In this document: piece by piece, positions 10,538 through 18,873 of the stretch
How the letters are laid out: the number at the start of each line of letters is the position of its first letter
Numbering within the stretch: the stretch's first letter is position 1
Assembly: GCA_035556495.1 (NCBI GenBank)
Contig: DATMEW010000123.1
Coordinates: forward strand, 13,711-77,710
Source of the DNA: CANKHJ01 sp035556495
GTDB lineage: Bacteria; Pseudomonadota; Alphaproteobacteria; Rhizobiales; Xanthobacteraceae
DNA: 64,000 nucleotides
Reading direction: 5' to 3'
Made by a program: the position numbers and the translations under genes
The notes under the pieces: generated by a model
Database searches by the model: none
What the model saw: only the letters and a program-made list of their open reading frames with translations
What the model was told of the DNA's origin: nothing

Positions 10538-10552
10538 TACCCTGGGGGGGTA
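10538..10552. promoter_or_regulatory. Predicted CsoR-type operator
   Basis: TACCCTGGGGGGGTA is an inverted repeat with a G tract, like known CsoR/RcnR sites. It sits between the divergent P-type ATPase and the CsoR-like gene, 11 bp before the latter's start, so it can control both. Confidence 0.7.
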
Positions 10553-10562
10553 TCTATTCTCC

Positions 10563-10838
10563 ATGCAGAATGACGTCAAGAGTTCCTGTCTGAAACGGCT
10601 GAAGCGGATCGAGGGGCAGGTGCGCGGCCTCGCCGGCATGGTCGAGGACGACCGCTATTGCATCGACGTTGTGACCCAGATCGCCGCCGTGCGCGCCGCC
10701 TTGCGCAAGGTGGAGGAGGAAGTGTTGCAGGACCACGTTGCGCATTGCGTGGAGCACGCCATCCGCAGCGGGGATCAGAGGGAGCAGCGCATCAAGGTGG
10801 CGGAACTGATGGAAGTTCTGGCCCGCGCCGGTCGCTGA
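10563..10838 (+). CDS. csoR: CsoR-family metal-sensing transcriptional repressor
   Basis: The 91-residue all-helical DNA-binding protein has the Cu(I) triad in the right spacing: Cys33 (DRYCID), His58 and Cys62 (QDHVAHCVEHA), the C-H-C signature of CsoR rather than the H-C-H-H of nickel RcnR. SSCLKRLKRIEGQVRGLAGM is the family N-terminus. When metal binds it should release the operator at 10538-10552 and allow ATPase expression. FrmR-like aldehyde sensing is less likely given the neighbour. Confidence 0.88.
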   Translation: MQNDVKSSCLKRLKRIEGQVRGLAGMVEDDRYCIDVVTQIAAVRAALRKVEEEVLQDHVAHCVEHAIRSGDQREQRIKVAELMEVLARAGR

Positions 10839-10911
10839 TAATTCACTTTAAGAATGATATATTTGATTTTAATATCAGTATTTTATCAGATTATTCTGAT
10901 AGATTAGATCA

Positions 10912-12096
10912 TCATTCGATCCAGCGATAGATCCAGTCCTGCCGGGCCAGCAGGCGCGGCCCGTCCAGCATCCGCATGACGATATTCCGGGCGAGCGCCT
11001 CGGGACCGCCGAGGTGGTAGATGCGTCCCTGCCGCCGCGCGGCGGACTGGACTGCCGCCGTTCGCCGCTGCCTGAGCCGCTCATAGGCGCGCAGGCCGGC
11101 GGCCGGGTCGCGGTAGCCGGCGAGGGAGGTGGCGAGCACGGCGGCATCCTCGATGGCCATGCCGGCCCCCTGAGCGAGGAAGGGCAGCATGGGGTGGGCG
11201 GCGTCGCCCAGCAGGGTCGCCGCGTCGCGGCCCCAGACCGGCAGCGGCGGCCGGTCGTACAGTCCCCAGACCTGCCAGGCGTCTGGGATGTCCAGCAGGT
11301 CACGGAGCGCCCCGGCGGCGCGGACAGGCACGAAGGCCGCCTGCATCTGCTCCCGGGTCCGGGCGCTGCTCCAGCCCTCCGGCGCGCGGACGTCGGCGCG
11401 GATTGCCACGACATTCACCTCGCGGCCCTGCCGCACCGGGTAAGCCACCACATGGGCGTCGCGGCCGAGCCAGAGCGCGACCTCCATGCCGCGCAGACCC
11501 GCGGGGACCTGCGCCGCATCCAGCGTTGCCCGCCACGCCACCCGCCGGGCGAAGCGGGGCGGCTGCCGCCCGTGCAGGAGACTTCGGACTTCCGACCACA
11601 GCCCGTCAGCGCCAATCAGCGCCGTGCCCTGAAACGCGGCGGTGTCCGTGCGGCAGGAAACGCCGTCCGTCTCAAGGGCCATGCCGGTAACGCGCTGGCC
11701 GAGATGCAGCGCGATCCGCGGATCGCGCCCGGCCGCCTCCGCCAGCACGGCCTGAAGATCCGCGCGGTGGAGCACCCAATAGGGTGCGCCATGGCGCGCC
11801 TGCACGGCGGCGCCGAGGGGCACCCGCGCCAGCACGCTATTGGAGCGGGCGTCGCGGATGGTGACGCTGTCCGGCGTCGTGGCGACCGCGGCCAGCGCAT
11901 CGCCGAGCCCGAGGGCGATCAGGACGCGGGTGGCGTTGGGAGACAACTGGATGCCCGCGCCGGCCGTATCGAGGCGTGGAGCCTGTTCCAGCAACGTGAC
12001 ATTGCAACCGGTCCGGGTCAGCGCCAGCGCGGCTGTCAGCCCGCCGATGCCGGCGCCGGCGACGATGACGGTGCGGGGAGGATCGTTCACGGCCAC
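10912..12096 (-). CDS. FAD-dependent aromatic monooxygenase (salicylate hydroxylase-like)
   Basis: The 394-residue group A flavoprotein monooxygenase starts with the Rossmann motif VIVAGAGIGGLTAALAL. It then has the LIGADGLWSEVR motif (the DG motif, binding FAD and NAD(P)H) and GDAAHPMLPFLAQGAGMAIED (FAD ribityl contact). It resembles NahG or 3-hydroxybenzoate 6-hydroxylase; the exact substrate is not determined. It lies 25 bp upstream of the small zinc protein on the same strand. The AT-rich 10839-10911 gap holds a hairpin (TATCAGA-TTAT-TCTGATA) but no gene. Confidence 0.88.
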   Translation of the reverse strand: MAVNDPPRTVIVAGAGIGGLTAALALTRTGCNVTLLEQAPRLDTAGAGIQLSPNATRVLIALGLGDALAAVATTPDSVTIRDARSNSVLARVPLGAAVQARHGAPYWVLHRADLQAVLAEAAGRDPRIALHLGQRVTGMALETDGVSCRTDTAAFQGTALIGADGLWSEVRSLLHGRQPPRFARRVAWRATLDAAQVPAGLRGMEVALWLGRDAHVVAYPVRQGREVNVVAIRADVRAPEGWSSARTREQMQAAFVPVRAAGALRDLLDIPDAWQVWGLYDRPPLPVWGRDAATLLGDAAHPMLPFLAQGAGMAIEDAAVLATSLAGYRDPAAGLRAYERLRQRRTAAVQSAARRQGRIYHLGGPEALARNIVMRMLDGPRLLARQDWIYRWIE

Positions 12097-12121
12097 CTCC
12101 GCCGCCTGTCCGGCGGGTATG

Positions 12122-12364
12122 TCAGGCGGCGTCGCGCAGCGCGCAGTCGGCCGGGATGGCGTCGTGGGGATCGAGCTTCGGATTCAGCCGGTACAGCGTC
12201 GAGCAATACGGGCAGATGATCTCGTTCTCGTCGCCCATGTCGAGGAAGACATGGGGATGGTCGAACGGCGGCTTGGCGCCGACACACATGAATTCATGGG
12301 CGCCGATCTCGATGACCGGCACACCGGCGTCGTTGTGGAAATGGGGAACGATATGGTCCGCCAT
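12122..12364 (-). CDS. Zinc-finger domain protein (zf-CHCC / NDUFS6-like)
   Basis: The 80-residue cytoplasmic protein starts MADHIVPHFHNDAG. It has the small zinc fold seen in alphaproteobacteria and in mitochondrial complex I subunit NDUFS6: EIGAHEFMCVGAKPPFDHPH, then ICPYCSTLYRL near the C-terminus. Cys and His from these two segments are the expected Zn ligands. In this class the gene commonly sits by itself or next to FAD monooxygenases, as here. Confidence 0.85.
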   Translation of the reverse strand: MADHIVPHFHNDAGVPVIEIGAHEFMCVGAKPPFDHPHVFLDMGDENEIICPYCSTLYRLNPKLDPHDAIPADCALRDAA

Positions 12365-12458
12365 GGGAAAGCTGCCTTTGCGCGGCAGGAAGGGCGTGGC
12401 CTGCCGCCGGTTGTCGCTGCGTCGGGCCGGACCATATCCACCCAATTAACCGATTTCT

Positions 12459-12498
12459 AGAGCCTTTTCGGTTTTGATGGGATCTAGGCCGAGGCTCT
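12459..12498. repeat. Imperfect inverted repeat in intergenic region
   Basis: AGAGCC at 12459-12464 pairs with GGCTCT at 12493-12498 around a TTTTCGGTTTTGATGGGATC-type core. It looks like a member of the scattered extragenic palindromes seen elsewhere in this window. No promoter is evident. Confidence 0.45.
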
Positions 12499-12604
12499 AT
12501 GCTTTTGATTTGCCGCGTTTTCTTCAAGCGCAACGATAGCCTTTCGCTTGGAGAAAAACGCCGGTTTCACCGGCTGGCCGGAAGGCGCGGCCGCCAGACG
12601 GGAG

Positions 12605-13771
12605 ATGCAGGCCGTGAGGCGGGCGTTACGGTACCGGTCCGGCATGGAGGGCAGGCAGCGGCGTGTCGCGGTGCCGCTGCTGATCGCGCTCGCATTGGCC
12701 GGCGCGCTGGCATGGCTCGGCCCTCACGCCGTTGATGCCGGCCGGTGGCTGGCGATTCAGGACGATCCGGTGGCGCTGGCGGACCGGGAAGTGGCCGCCC
12801 GGCTCGACGCGGGAACCGCCATAACCGAGACCGAGGCTGCGCTGGCGGCGGACGACGCCGAGCTTGCCGCGAGCTTCGTCGAACTGGCGGACGAGCGAGG
12901 GCTTGCCATTCCGGACATGCTACGCCGGCGCGTCACGGAAGCGAACGGCGCGGCGGCCGTGGCCGGCCGCTCCGCCGGCAGCTTCGCGCAGGGCCTGATC
13001 ACCGGGGAGCCGGAGGACCTGGCCGGCCTTGCCGGCACGCTGACCGGCGATCTGTTCGTGTTCGGCGACATTCGCGACGTGGTGCGGGAGGGCTCCCGTT
13101 TCGTGGCGGGACAGGAGGTGGACCAACTCGTGCTCGGCCTTGCCGGCGTCGGCCTCGCGATCACCGCAGGCACCTATGCCACCCTCGGGGCGGGCACGCC
13201 GGCGCGGGTCGGTCTCACCGTCGCCAAGGCGGCGCGCAAGACCGGGCGTCTCAGCGCCGGCATGGCGTCGTGGCTGACGCGCTCCGTCCGCGAGGTGGTG
13301 GACTGGGCGGCCCTGCGCCGCGCCGCCGGCGAGGCGACGCTGGCGGACCCGGCGGCAGTGGCGCGGGCGACCCGCGCGGCGGTGAAGGTCGAGAAGGCGG
13401 AAGACCTGCTGCGCGTCGCCGGAGATGTCGGCCGCATTCAGGGCCGCGCCGGCACGCGGGCGGCGCTGGACGGCCTGAAGATCGCGGAAGGGCCGCGTGA
13501 CGTCGCCCGGCTCGCGAAGCTGGCGGAGGCCAAGGGCGGCAAGACCCGCGCCATCCTCAAGGTCGCGGGGCGCAGCGCCATCGTGCTCACCAGCGGCCTG
13601 TTCAATCTCGTGAGCTGGGTGTTCTGGGCGCTGGCCTGCATTCTCGGCCTGTGCTCGTCCATGAAAGGCACCGCCGAGCGGCTGATGCTGCGGCATCTGC
13701 GGCGCAAGAAGGCGCGCCGCATGGCTGCGGCTGCCGCCGCCACGCAGATGGCGACTTACGTGCGGGCGTGA
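12605..13771 (+). CDS. Conserved membrane protein of unknown function
   Basis: About 388 residues. The start is uncertain: ATG at 12605 follows GACGGGAG very closely, and ATG at 12644 is another choice. A signal anchor (VAVPLLIALALAGALAWLG) lies at the N-terminus, a glycine-rich hydrophobic pair of segments (LVLGLAGVGLAITAGTYATLG) in the middle, and a strong C-terminal segment (LFNLVSWVFWALACILGLC) before a basic tail. The intervening region is rich in Ala, Arg and Glu. No motif was recognised; probably inner membrane. It ends 13 bp before the hydrolase gene and is likely co-transcribed with it. Confidence 0.65.
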   Translation: MQAVRRALRYRSGMEGRQRRVAVPLLIALALAGALAWLGPHAVDAGRWLAIQDDPVALADREVAARLDAGTAITETEAALAADDAELAASFVELADERGLAIPDMLRRRVTEANGAAAVAGRSAGSFAQGLITGEPEDLAGLAGTLTGDLFVFGDIRDVVREGSRFVAGQEVDQLVLGLAGVGLAITAGTYATLGAGTPARVGLTVAKAARKTGRLSAGMASWLTRSVREVVDWAALRRAAGEATLADPAAVARATRAAVKVEKAEDLLRVAGDVGRIQGRAGTRAALDGLKIAEGPRDVARLAKLAEAKGGKTRAILKVAGRSAIVLTSGLFNLVSWVFWALACILGLCSSMKGTAERLMLRHLRRKKARRMAAAAAATQMATYVRA

Positions 13772-13784
13772 TAGCAAGTCGCCC

Positions 13785-14531
13785 ATGCCGAGCTTTTCTC
13801 ACAACGATATCGATATCGCCTATCTCGACGAGGGTGAGGGCGAGCCCATCCTCCTCATTCATGGTTTCGCCTCCAACAAGGAGGTGAACTGGGTGCGGCC
13901 CGGCTGGGTGGATGTGCTGGTCAAGGATGGCCGCCGTGTCATCGCCCTCGACAATCGCGGCCATGGCGAGTCCTCGAAGCTGTATGAGCCGTCGGATTAT
14001 CACACCGATCTCATGGCGGGGGATGTCCGCGCGCTGCTCGATCATCTGCGGATCGAAAGCGCGGATGTGATGGGCTATTCGATGGGCGCGCGCATCACGG
14101 CGTTTCTGGCGAAAGCCGCGCCTGACCGCGTGCGCCGCGCCGTGCTCGGCGGTCTCGGCTATCATCTCATCGACAGCGTCGGCCTCAGCCCCAAGATTGC
14201 CGAAGGGCTTGAAGCGCCGTCGAGGGCGGACGTGACCGATCCGGAGGCCCATGTGTTCCGCAGCTTCGCGGAGCAGACCCGCTCCGACCTCAACGCGCTG
14301 GCCGCCTGCATCCGCGGCTCGCGCCAGCGCCTGTCGCCCGAGGAGATCGCCGGCATCGCCATGCCGGTTCTGGTCGCGGTGGGCACCAGGGACCGCGTGG
14401 CCGGCCCGGCCGCCCAGCTTGCGGAGGTGTTTCCGGACGGTGCGGTGCTGGATATTCCCGACCGGGACCACATGCTGGCGGTGGGCGACAAGGTCTACAA
14501 GCAGGGCGTGCTGGAATTTCTCCGCAGATAG
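13785..14531 (+). CDS. Alpha/beta hydrolase
   Basis: The 248-residue cytoplasmic hydrolase has a visible catalytic triad: Ser in GYSMGARI (nucleophile elbow), Asp in VAVGTRDRV, and His in DRDHMLAVG. The oxyanion segment LLIHGFASNKEVNW is near residue 25 and DNRGHGESSK near residue 50. It is full length for the family; the substrate cannot be inferred. It follows the membrane protein closely and precedes cysE by 137 bp. Confidence 0.92.
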   Translation: MPSFSHNDIDIAYLDEGEGEPILLIHGFASNKEVNWVRPGWVDVLVKDGRRVIALDNRGHGESSKLYEPSDYHTDLMAGDVRALLDHLRIESADVMGYSMGARITAFLAKAAPDRVRRAVLGGLGYHLIDSVGLSPKIAEGLEAPSRADVTDPEAHVFRSFAEQTRSDLNALAACIRGSRQRLSPEEIAGIAMPVLVAVGTRDRVAGPAAQLAEVFPDGAVLDIPDRDHMLAVGDKVYKQGVLEFLRR

Positions 14532-14668
14532 TGGGATGGCTCCCCCGGCGGGACCATAAAGTCGCCGCCGCCGGTTGGAACGGCAGAATTTTCGCCTTAT
14601 ATCCTCGCGACGCGCCGGACATTCTTCGGAATATCCTCAGGCGACATCGTTTTTCTCCGGAGAGCGCC

Positions 14669-15493
14669 ATGGCACAGCAATCCGCCCGGCCGACAGGAGC
14701 GTTGGACAAGGTCGACCCCGTCTGGGCGCGCATTCGCGTCGAGGCGGAGGAGGTCGTGCGGCGCGAGCCTGAACTTGCGACCTTCATCTATTCGACCATT
14801 CTGCACCACGACACGCTGGAAGCGGCGGTGGTCCATCGCATCGCGGAACGGCTGGACCGCCCGGACATTTCCGGCGAGCTGATCCGGCAGGTGTTCATGG
14901 ATGGGCTGGCGCGGGAGCCCGCCATCGGCATGGCGTTCCGGGCCGATATCGTCGCCACGGTGGACCGCGACCCGGCGGCCGACCGGTTCCTCGACCCGGT
15001 TCTGTATTTCAAGGGCTTTCACGCGATCCAGACCCATCGGCTGGCGCACTGGCTGTGGCACCAGAACCGGCGCGACTTCGCGATGTATCTGCAAAGCCGC
15101 TCGTCCTCGGCGTTCCAGACCGATATCCATCCAGCCGCGCGCATCGGCCGCGGCATCTTTCTCGACCACGCCACGGGGCTTGTCGTCGGCGAGACGGCGA
15201 TGATCGAGGATAACGTGTCCATGCTTCAGGACGTGACCCTGGGCGGCACCGGTAAGGAGGATGGCGACCGCCATCCCAAGATCGGCCATAGCGTGCTGAT
15301 CGGGGCCGGCGCGAAAATTCTCGGCAATATCGAGATCGGCCATTGCGCGCGGATCGCGGCCGGCTCCGTGGTGCTCAAGCCGGTGCCGCCGAATTCCACG
15401 GTGGCGGGCATCCCGGCCAAGGTCATCGGAGAGGCCGGTTGCCCCGAACCGTCGCGCGCCATGAACCAGATGTTTTACGATACCAATCCGTGA
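14669..15493 (+). CDS. cysE: Serine O-acetyltransferase
   Basis: The 274-residue enzyme makes O-acetylserine for cysteine synthesis. The start is MAQQSARPTGALDKVDPVW after a purine-rich leader. Its N-terminal helical domain is followed by a left-handed beta-helix of hexapeptide repeats. Catalytic-region motifs are TDIHPAARIG (His154), FLDHATGLVVGETA (Asp/His at 166-167) and TLGGTGKEDGDRHPKIG. The C-terminal tail ends in DTNP rather than the terminal Ile that docks into CysK, so the cysteine synthase complex may be altered. It is followed 28 bp later by DUF3126, a pairing frequent in Rhizobiales. Confidence 0.97.
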   Translation: MAQQSARPTGALDKVDPVWARIRVEAEEVVRREPELATFIYSTILHHDTLEAAVVHRIAERLDRPDISGELIRQVFMDGLAREPAIGMAFRADIVATVDRDPAADRFLDPVLYFKGFHAIQTHRLAHWLWHQNRRDFAMYLQSRSSSAFQTDIHPAARIGRGIFLDHATGLVVGETAMIEDNVSMLQDVTLGGTGKEDGDRHPKIGHSVLIGAGAKILGNIEIGHCARIAAGSVVLKPVPPNSTVAGIPAKVIGEAGCPEPSRAMNQMFYDTNP

Positions 15494-15521
15494 CGCAGCG
15501 ATTGCGAGAGGGGAAGTTTCT

Positions 15522-15737
15522 GTGAACGCTCAGGATATCCGGAAGATCGACAGCTATCTCAAGCGGCTGTTCAACAACAAGTCGGTGCGTGTCGTGGCGC
15601 GCCCCAAGAAAGACGATTCCGCCGAGGTCTATGTCGGCGAGGAGTTCATCGGCGTGATCTTCGTCGATGACGAGGACGACGACCGCTCCTTCAACTTTCA
15701 GATGGCCATTCTGGAGACCGACCTCGAAGAGCTGTGA
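15522..15737 (+). CDS. DUF3126 family protein
   Basis: The 71-residue acidic protein has a GTG start preceded by GAGAGGGGAAG. Its sequence NAQDIRKIDSYLKRLF, then SAEVYVGEEFIGVIFVDDEDD, matches the alphaproteobacterial DUF3126 family. Function is unknown. It is co-transcribed with cysE and followed by a strong terminator. Confidence 0.9.
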   Translation: MNAQDIRKIDSYLKRLFNNKSVRVVARPKKDDSAEVYVGEEFIGVIFVDDEDDDRSFNFQMAILETDLEEL

Positions 15738-15759
15738 TCTCGAAGCCATCCAGCGCATG

Positions 15760-15796
15760 AAAAGGCCGCCGGCTGTGAGAGCCGGCGGCCTTTTTG
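15760..15796 (+). terminator. Strong intrinsic terminator after cysE-DUF3126
   Basis: A perfect 13-bp stem (AAAGGCCGCCGGCT / AGCCGGCGGCCTTT) with a short GTGAG loop is followed by a T run. The A-run on the other side may make it work for the convergent gene at 15814-16548 too. Confidence 0.92.
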
Positions 15797-15813
15797 TTGT
15801 CCTTGGGCGGGTC

Positions 15814-16548
15814 TTAATGCGGATGCGCGCGGATCGACTGAACGAGCTTCTCGATCGTGGCGGCAGTCTCCTGCCAGTCGTCCAGCCAGTCGCGCGGGAA
15901 ACGGATCGTGATGTCGGCCTCGCCGATACGTTGCTCATGCAGGCAGGTGCCCGGCACACCGCCGGCGGCAGGCCGGGTGCAGCGCACGGCAAAGGCATCT
16001 GGCCGGTCCGCCTCGATGATGTAATCCTCGCCGCGATACGGCGTATCGTCCCGGAACGGGATGAGGATCAGGCCGCCGGGGCCGGCGCTTCGCTCCGCCG
16101 CGACATAGCGCGGATAGATCGTGCGCCGGCGCTCCTGCGGGGACAGCGTGCCGGCAACGGCCGCGATAGTCATGAACACGCGGTCCGGCGCGCGGATCTC
16201 CTCCAGCGGCGTCTCGCTGCTGATGTTGGTCTGGGCCGCCGCATCCGGCGGCGCGAGGGAGGGCCACATGAAGGTCAGGTCCATCCGCGCATGGTTCCCG
16301 GGATTGCGCTGGACGGACTGGCGGATCGCGGCGGGGGGAATGTTGAAGCCGACGCCGCCGACGGTGACGGGAAGGCTCGGCGCATCCTGGGCGACCAGAG
16401 CGCTCGGCCAGCGCGGCCAGAACACATAACCCGCGAAACCGATCGCGCAGACCGCGGCGGCGATCAGCAGGATCAGCGGCAGGACCAGCCATGGGCTGGA
16501 TGTCGCACGGCGCCGGTGGTTATGGCGGGGAGCTTTGGCCGGCGGCAT
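15814..16548 (-). CDS. Membrane-anchored protein of unknown function
   Basis: The 244-residue protein has a basic N-terminus (HNHRRRATSS), one membrane segment at about residues 19-44 (PWLVLPLILLIAAAVCAIGF), and a periplasmic remainder. The soluble part contains VGGVGFNIPPAAIR, MDLTFMWPSL and a Cys pair (AVRCTRP and GTCLHEQ) that could form a disulfide. It looks like a conserved Rhizobiales hypothetical; I recognise no enzyme motif. Confidence 0.75.
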   Translation of the reverse strand: MPPAKAPRHNHRRRATSSPWLVLPLILLIAAAVCAIGFAGYVFWPRWPSALVAQDAPSLPVTVGGVGFNIPPAAIRQSVQRNPGNHARMDLTFMWPSLAPPDAAAQTNISSETPLEEIRAPDRVFMTIAAVAGTLSPQERRRTIYPRYVAAERSAGPGGLILIPFRDDTPYRGEDYIIEADRPDAFAVRCTRPAAGGVPGTCLHEQRIGEADITIRFPRDWLDDWQETAATIEKLVQSIRAHPH

Positions 16549-16696
16549 TCAGGCAACCACATTAGCCACATTCTTGCGGCGATATCGGAGCGGCGGCAGG
16601 CCACACGATTCGCGCTTCCGCGTCCACCACTCATACGGCGCAGCTTTGCGTTGATTTCGGCGGGAAGATGACGCCTATTGGCATGCCGCTCGGAGG

Positions 16697-16987
16697 ATGT
16701 TCAGGATGCGCAGCATAGTGGTAGCCGGTTCCGTTCTTATGACCACGATAGCAGCAGGTCCGCTCGCTCTGGCGGCGGACTATCCCGTTTCCCAGCAGCG
16801 CGCCGCGCGTCAGGTGGCGAGCGAGCATCATGTGCGCCGGGAGATCGTCGAGGTGCAGCCGTCCTGCTACGTGCTGGACAAGGCATTTGAGGCGAATCGG
16901 CCGACCATGCCCAGCCGGCAGCATGTCTATCCCTTCTATGTCGAGCGCCGCCTGCCGTGCGATCCACGGGATCGCCGGTTCCGCTAA
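16697..16987 (+). CDS. Small secreted protein, unknown function
   Basis: The 96-residue protein has a signal peptide (MFRMRSIVVAGSVLMTTIAA, cleavage likely after ALAA near residue 27). The mature part has two Cys (QPSCYVL and RLPCDPRD), likely disulfide-bonded, and is basic. No family was recognised. Confidence 0.6.
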   Translation: MFRMRSIVVAGSVLMTTIAAGPLALAADYPVSQQRAARQVASEHHVRREIVEVQPSCYVLDKAFEANRPTMPSRQHVYPFYVERRLPCDPRDRRFR

Positions 16988-17090
16988 CAGGGCCGCGCCG
17001 GGCCGTGTGTTTACCCTAAATTAAGGATGTGCTGGCGCCTGGCCGCTTCCGGGAGAACAATGTCGCGCGTGTCGTCGTTGGGATCGCGCC

Positions 17091-17447
17091 ATGACCCTGT
17101 TTCCGCTGTCGCCTGGGGCGCTTGAATCCTTCGCCACCGTCGCGCTCGGCTTTGCCGTCGCGGGCGTGCTGGCGACGGGCTATCAGCTTGTTGCGCGCCG
17201 GCCGGCGAGCTTCGCACTGCTGGAGCAGGCTCCCCGCGGAGGAGCTTTCGCGGCGGTGCCGTTCCTCGTCTTTGCCGCGCCCTTCGTGATCATGCGCGCC
17301 ACGCTTTGCGCCCCCAGTGCGGGCGACTTCCGGCGCTTCCAGCTTGTGATGGGAACGACGATCTTCGCCAGTTGCTGGAGCCTGATGTCCGGCACGGCCG
17401 TGACGATGCTCGCGCGCCCGCTGATGAGCTTTGTCGCAGGCGGATAA
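17091..17447 (+). CDS. Small integral membrane protein (DUF6949-like)
   Basis: The 118-residue protein has about three hydrophobic segments: VALGFAVAGVLATGYQL, AVPFLVFAAPFVIM, and TTIFASCWSLMSGTAVTML. It matches my memory of a conserved Rhizobiales family (DUF6949) but that is not certain. It lies 80 bp upstream of the carbonic anhydrase gene on the same strand. Confidence 0.65.
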   Translation: MTLFPLSPGALESFATVALGFAVAGVLATGYQLVARRPASFALLEQAPRGGAFAAVPFLVFAAPFVIMRATLCAPSAGDFRRFQLVMGTTIFASCWSLMSGTAVTMLARPLMSFVAGG

Positions 17448-17527
17448 GCCGCCGCCACCGCCACTGAAACACTCGCAAAATACGCCGCGCCATGGCAGTT
17501 TCCCGGCCGAACGGGGGAAGCATTTTC

Positions 17528-18058
17528 ATGGCGATTTACGAGATCGACGGGCGCAGCCCGGAGCTGCCGGCGGATGGCCGCTACTGGATCGCGGACAGCG
17601 CCGATGTCATCGGCAGTGTCCGCCTCAGGCAGGATGCCAGCGTCTGGTTCGGCGCGGTGCTGCGCGGCGATAACGAATGGATCGAGATCGGCGAGCGGTC
17701 GCAGATCCAGGACAACGCCACCGCCCATACGGACCCGACATTCCCGCTCACCATCGGCCCGGATTGCGTGATCGGCCATAACGTCATCCTGCACGGCTGC
17801 ACCATCGGCGCGAATACGCTGATCGGCATGGGCGCGGTGGTGATGAACGGCGCGCGCATCGGCGCCAATTGCGTGGTCGGCGCGGGTGCGCTGATCACCG
17901 AGGGCAAGGAGTTTCCGGACAATTCGCTGATCGTGGGTTCGCCCGCGCGCGTGCTGCGCCCGACCGACGAGGCGGCCCACGCCATGGTCGCGTTCGGCGC
18001 GGCTTCGTATGTGAAGAAGTCGCAGCTCTATGCGCGCGCGCTCAAGCGTCTCGGCTGA
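17528..18058 (+). CDS. Gamma-class carbonic anhydrase family protein
   Basis: The 176-residue left-handed beta-helix protein has hexapeptide repeats. The gamma-CA motif set is visible: WFGAVLRGDNEWIEIG, SQIQDNATAHTD (His ligand), and CVIGHNVILHGCTIG (two further His ligands of the metal site). It starts MAIYEIDGRSPELPADGRYW; the upstream in-frame Met is less conserved. Such YrdA/CaiE-like proteins often show weak or no carbonic anhydrase activity. Confidence 0.92.
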   Translation: MAIYEIDGRSPELPADGRYWIADSADVIGSVRLRQDASVWFGAVLRGDNEWIEIGERSQIQDNATAHTDPTFPLTIGPDCVIGHNVILHGCTIGANTLIGMGAVVMNGARIGANCVVGAGALITEGKEFPDNSLIVGSPARVLRPTDEAAHAMVAFGAASYVKKSQLYARALKRLG

Positions 18059-18067
18059 GGCGGAGAC

Positions 18068-18541
18068 TCAGCCGAAGTAGCGGCCCGCGGTGCCGAGGGC
18101 GATCGTGATGAGGCCCAGCGGCAGGTTGACGGCGATGATGCCGCGAATGCGGTTCAGGCGCGCCGCGGCGGCCGGCCAGTCCTGCCCGTCCACCGCGCGC
18201 TTGAAGGCGAGCCATGGGCCGTGGAACAGCCAGGCGAACAGTCCCATCATCACAAGCCCGGTGCCGTTCATGAGATGGATATGCAGTCCTGCGTTCTTGA
18301 AGCCGCCGAACACCGCGAAGATCATCCAGTAGCCGGTGGCGAGCAGCAGGATCACGGCAGCCCAGACCCAGGGGAAGAAGCGGCCGAATGTGCCGCGCAT
18401 CAGCCGCAGCCGCTGCGGCGGCTCCAGCAGCCCCAGCGAGGGCCGCAGGCAGAGATAGACGACGAACATGCCGCCGACCCAGACCACTGCGCTGAGGGCG
18501 TGGAGGATGATCGCAAGCGGCATCAAGGCGGTGGCGTTCAC
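18068..18541 (-). CDS. CopD-family integral membrane protein
   Basis: The 157-residue protein has a GTG start (VNATALMPLAIILHALSAVV) and four predicted membrane helices. The His in LAIILHALSAVVWVGGMF and in LHIHLMNGTGLV could bind heme or copper, as in CopD/HemJ-like families. It is convergent with the carbonic anhydrase gene, 9 bp apart. Function is unproven; heme or copper handling in the inner membrane is the best guess. Confidence 0.82.
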   Translation of the reverse strand: MNATALMPLAIILHALSAVVWVGGMFVVYLCLRPSLGLLEPPQRLRLMRGTFGRFFPWVWAAVILLLATGYWMIFAVFGGFKNAGLHIHLMNGTGLVMMGLFAWLFHGPWLAFKRAVDGQDWPAAAARLNRIRGIIAVNLPLGLITIALGTAGRYFG

Positions 18542-18732
18542 GGGACAGTCTCCGGGATGGATGAACGGCGGATATGGCCGCCGGACGTATCGCTGCCGCA
18601 ACTATAACCACACGGCGTCGCACATTCGCGCGTCTTTCACCGTCTTGCCACGCTGCAAGACGTCGCGCGCGTCGTTCAGCGTCGATGCGCTTGTCGCCCG
18701 GGCATCGGAATGCCGGCGTGACGGCGAGGAAT

Positions 18733-18771
18733 AAAAAAGGCGACCGGCCCCGGGGAAGGCCGGCCGCCCGT
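18733..18771 (-). terminator. Intrinsic terminator for the BTLCP gene
   Basis: On the minus strand a GC stem (GGCGGCCGGCC with GGCCGGTCGCC) is followed by TTTTTTATT. It lies about 100 bp after the stop at 18874. Confidence 0.8.
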
Positions 18772-18873
18772 GACCCGGTTCTGGGACGGGGGAGGGGAGT
18801 GTGACCGGATCACGTGTCTCTAGGGGTGTCCTTGTCGTTGGCGCCGGCACGGGCCGGCGGGTTCAGCCGTTGG

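Noticed and set aside
7886..10593. Long frames overlapping the P-type ATPase on both strands
   Set aside because: Arg/Gly/Ala-rich shadows of a clear, motif-complete ATPase gene.
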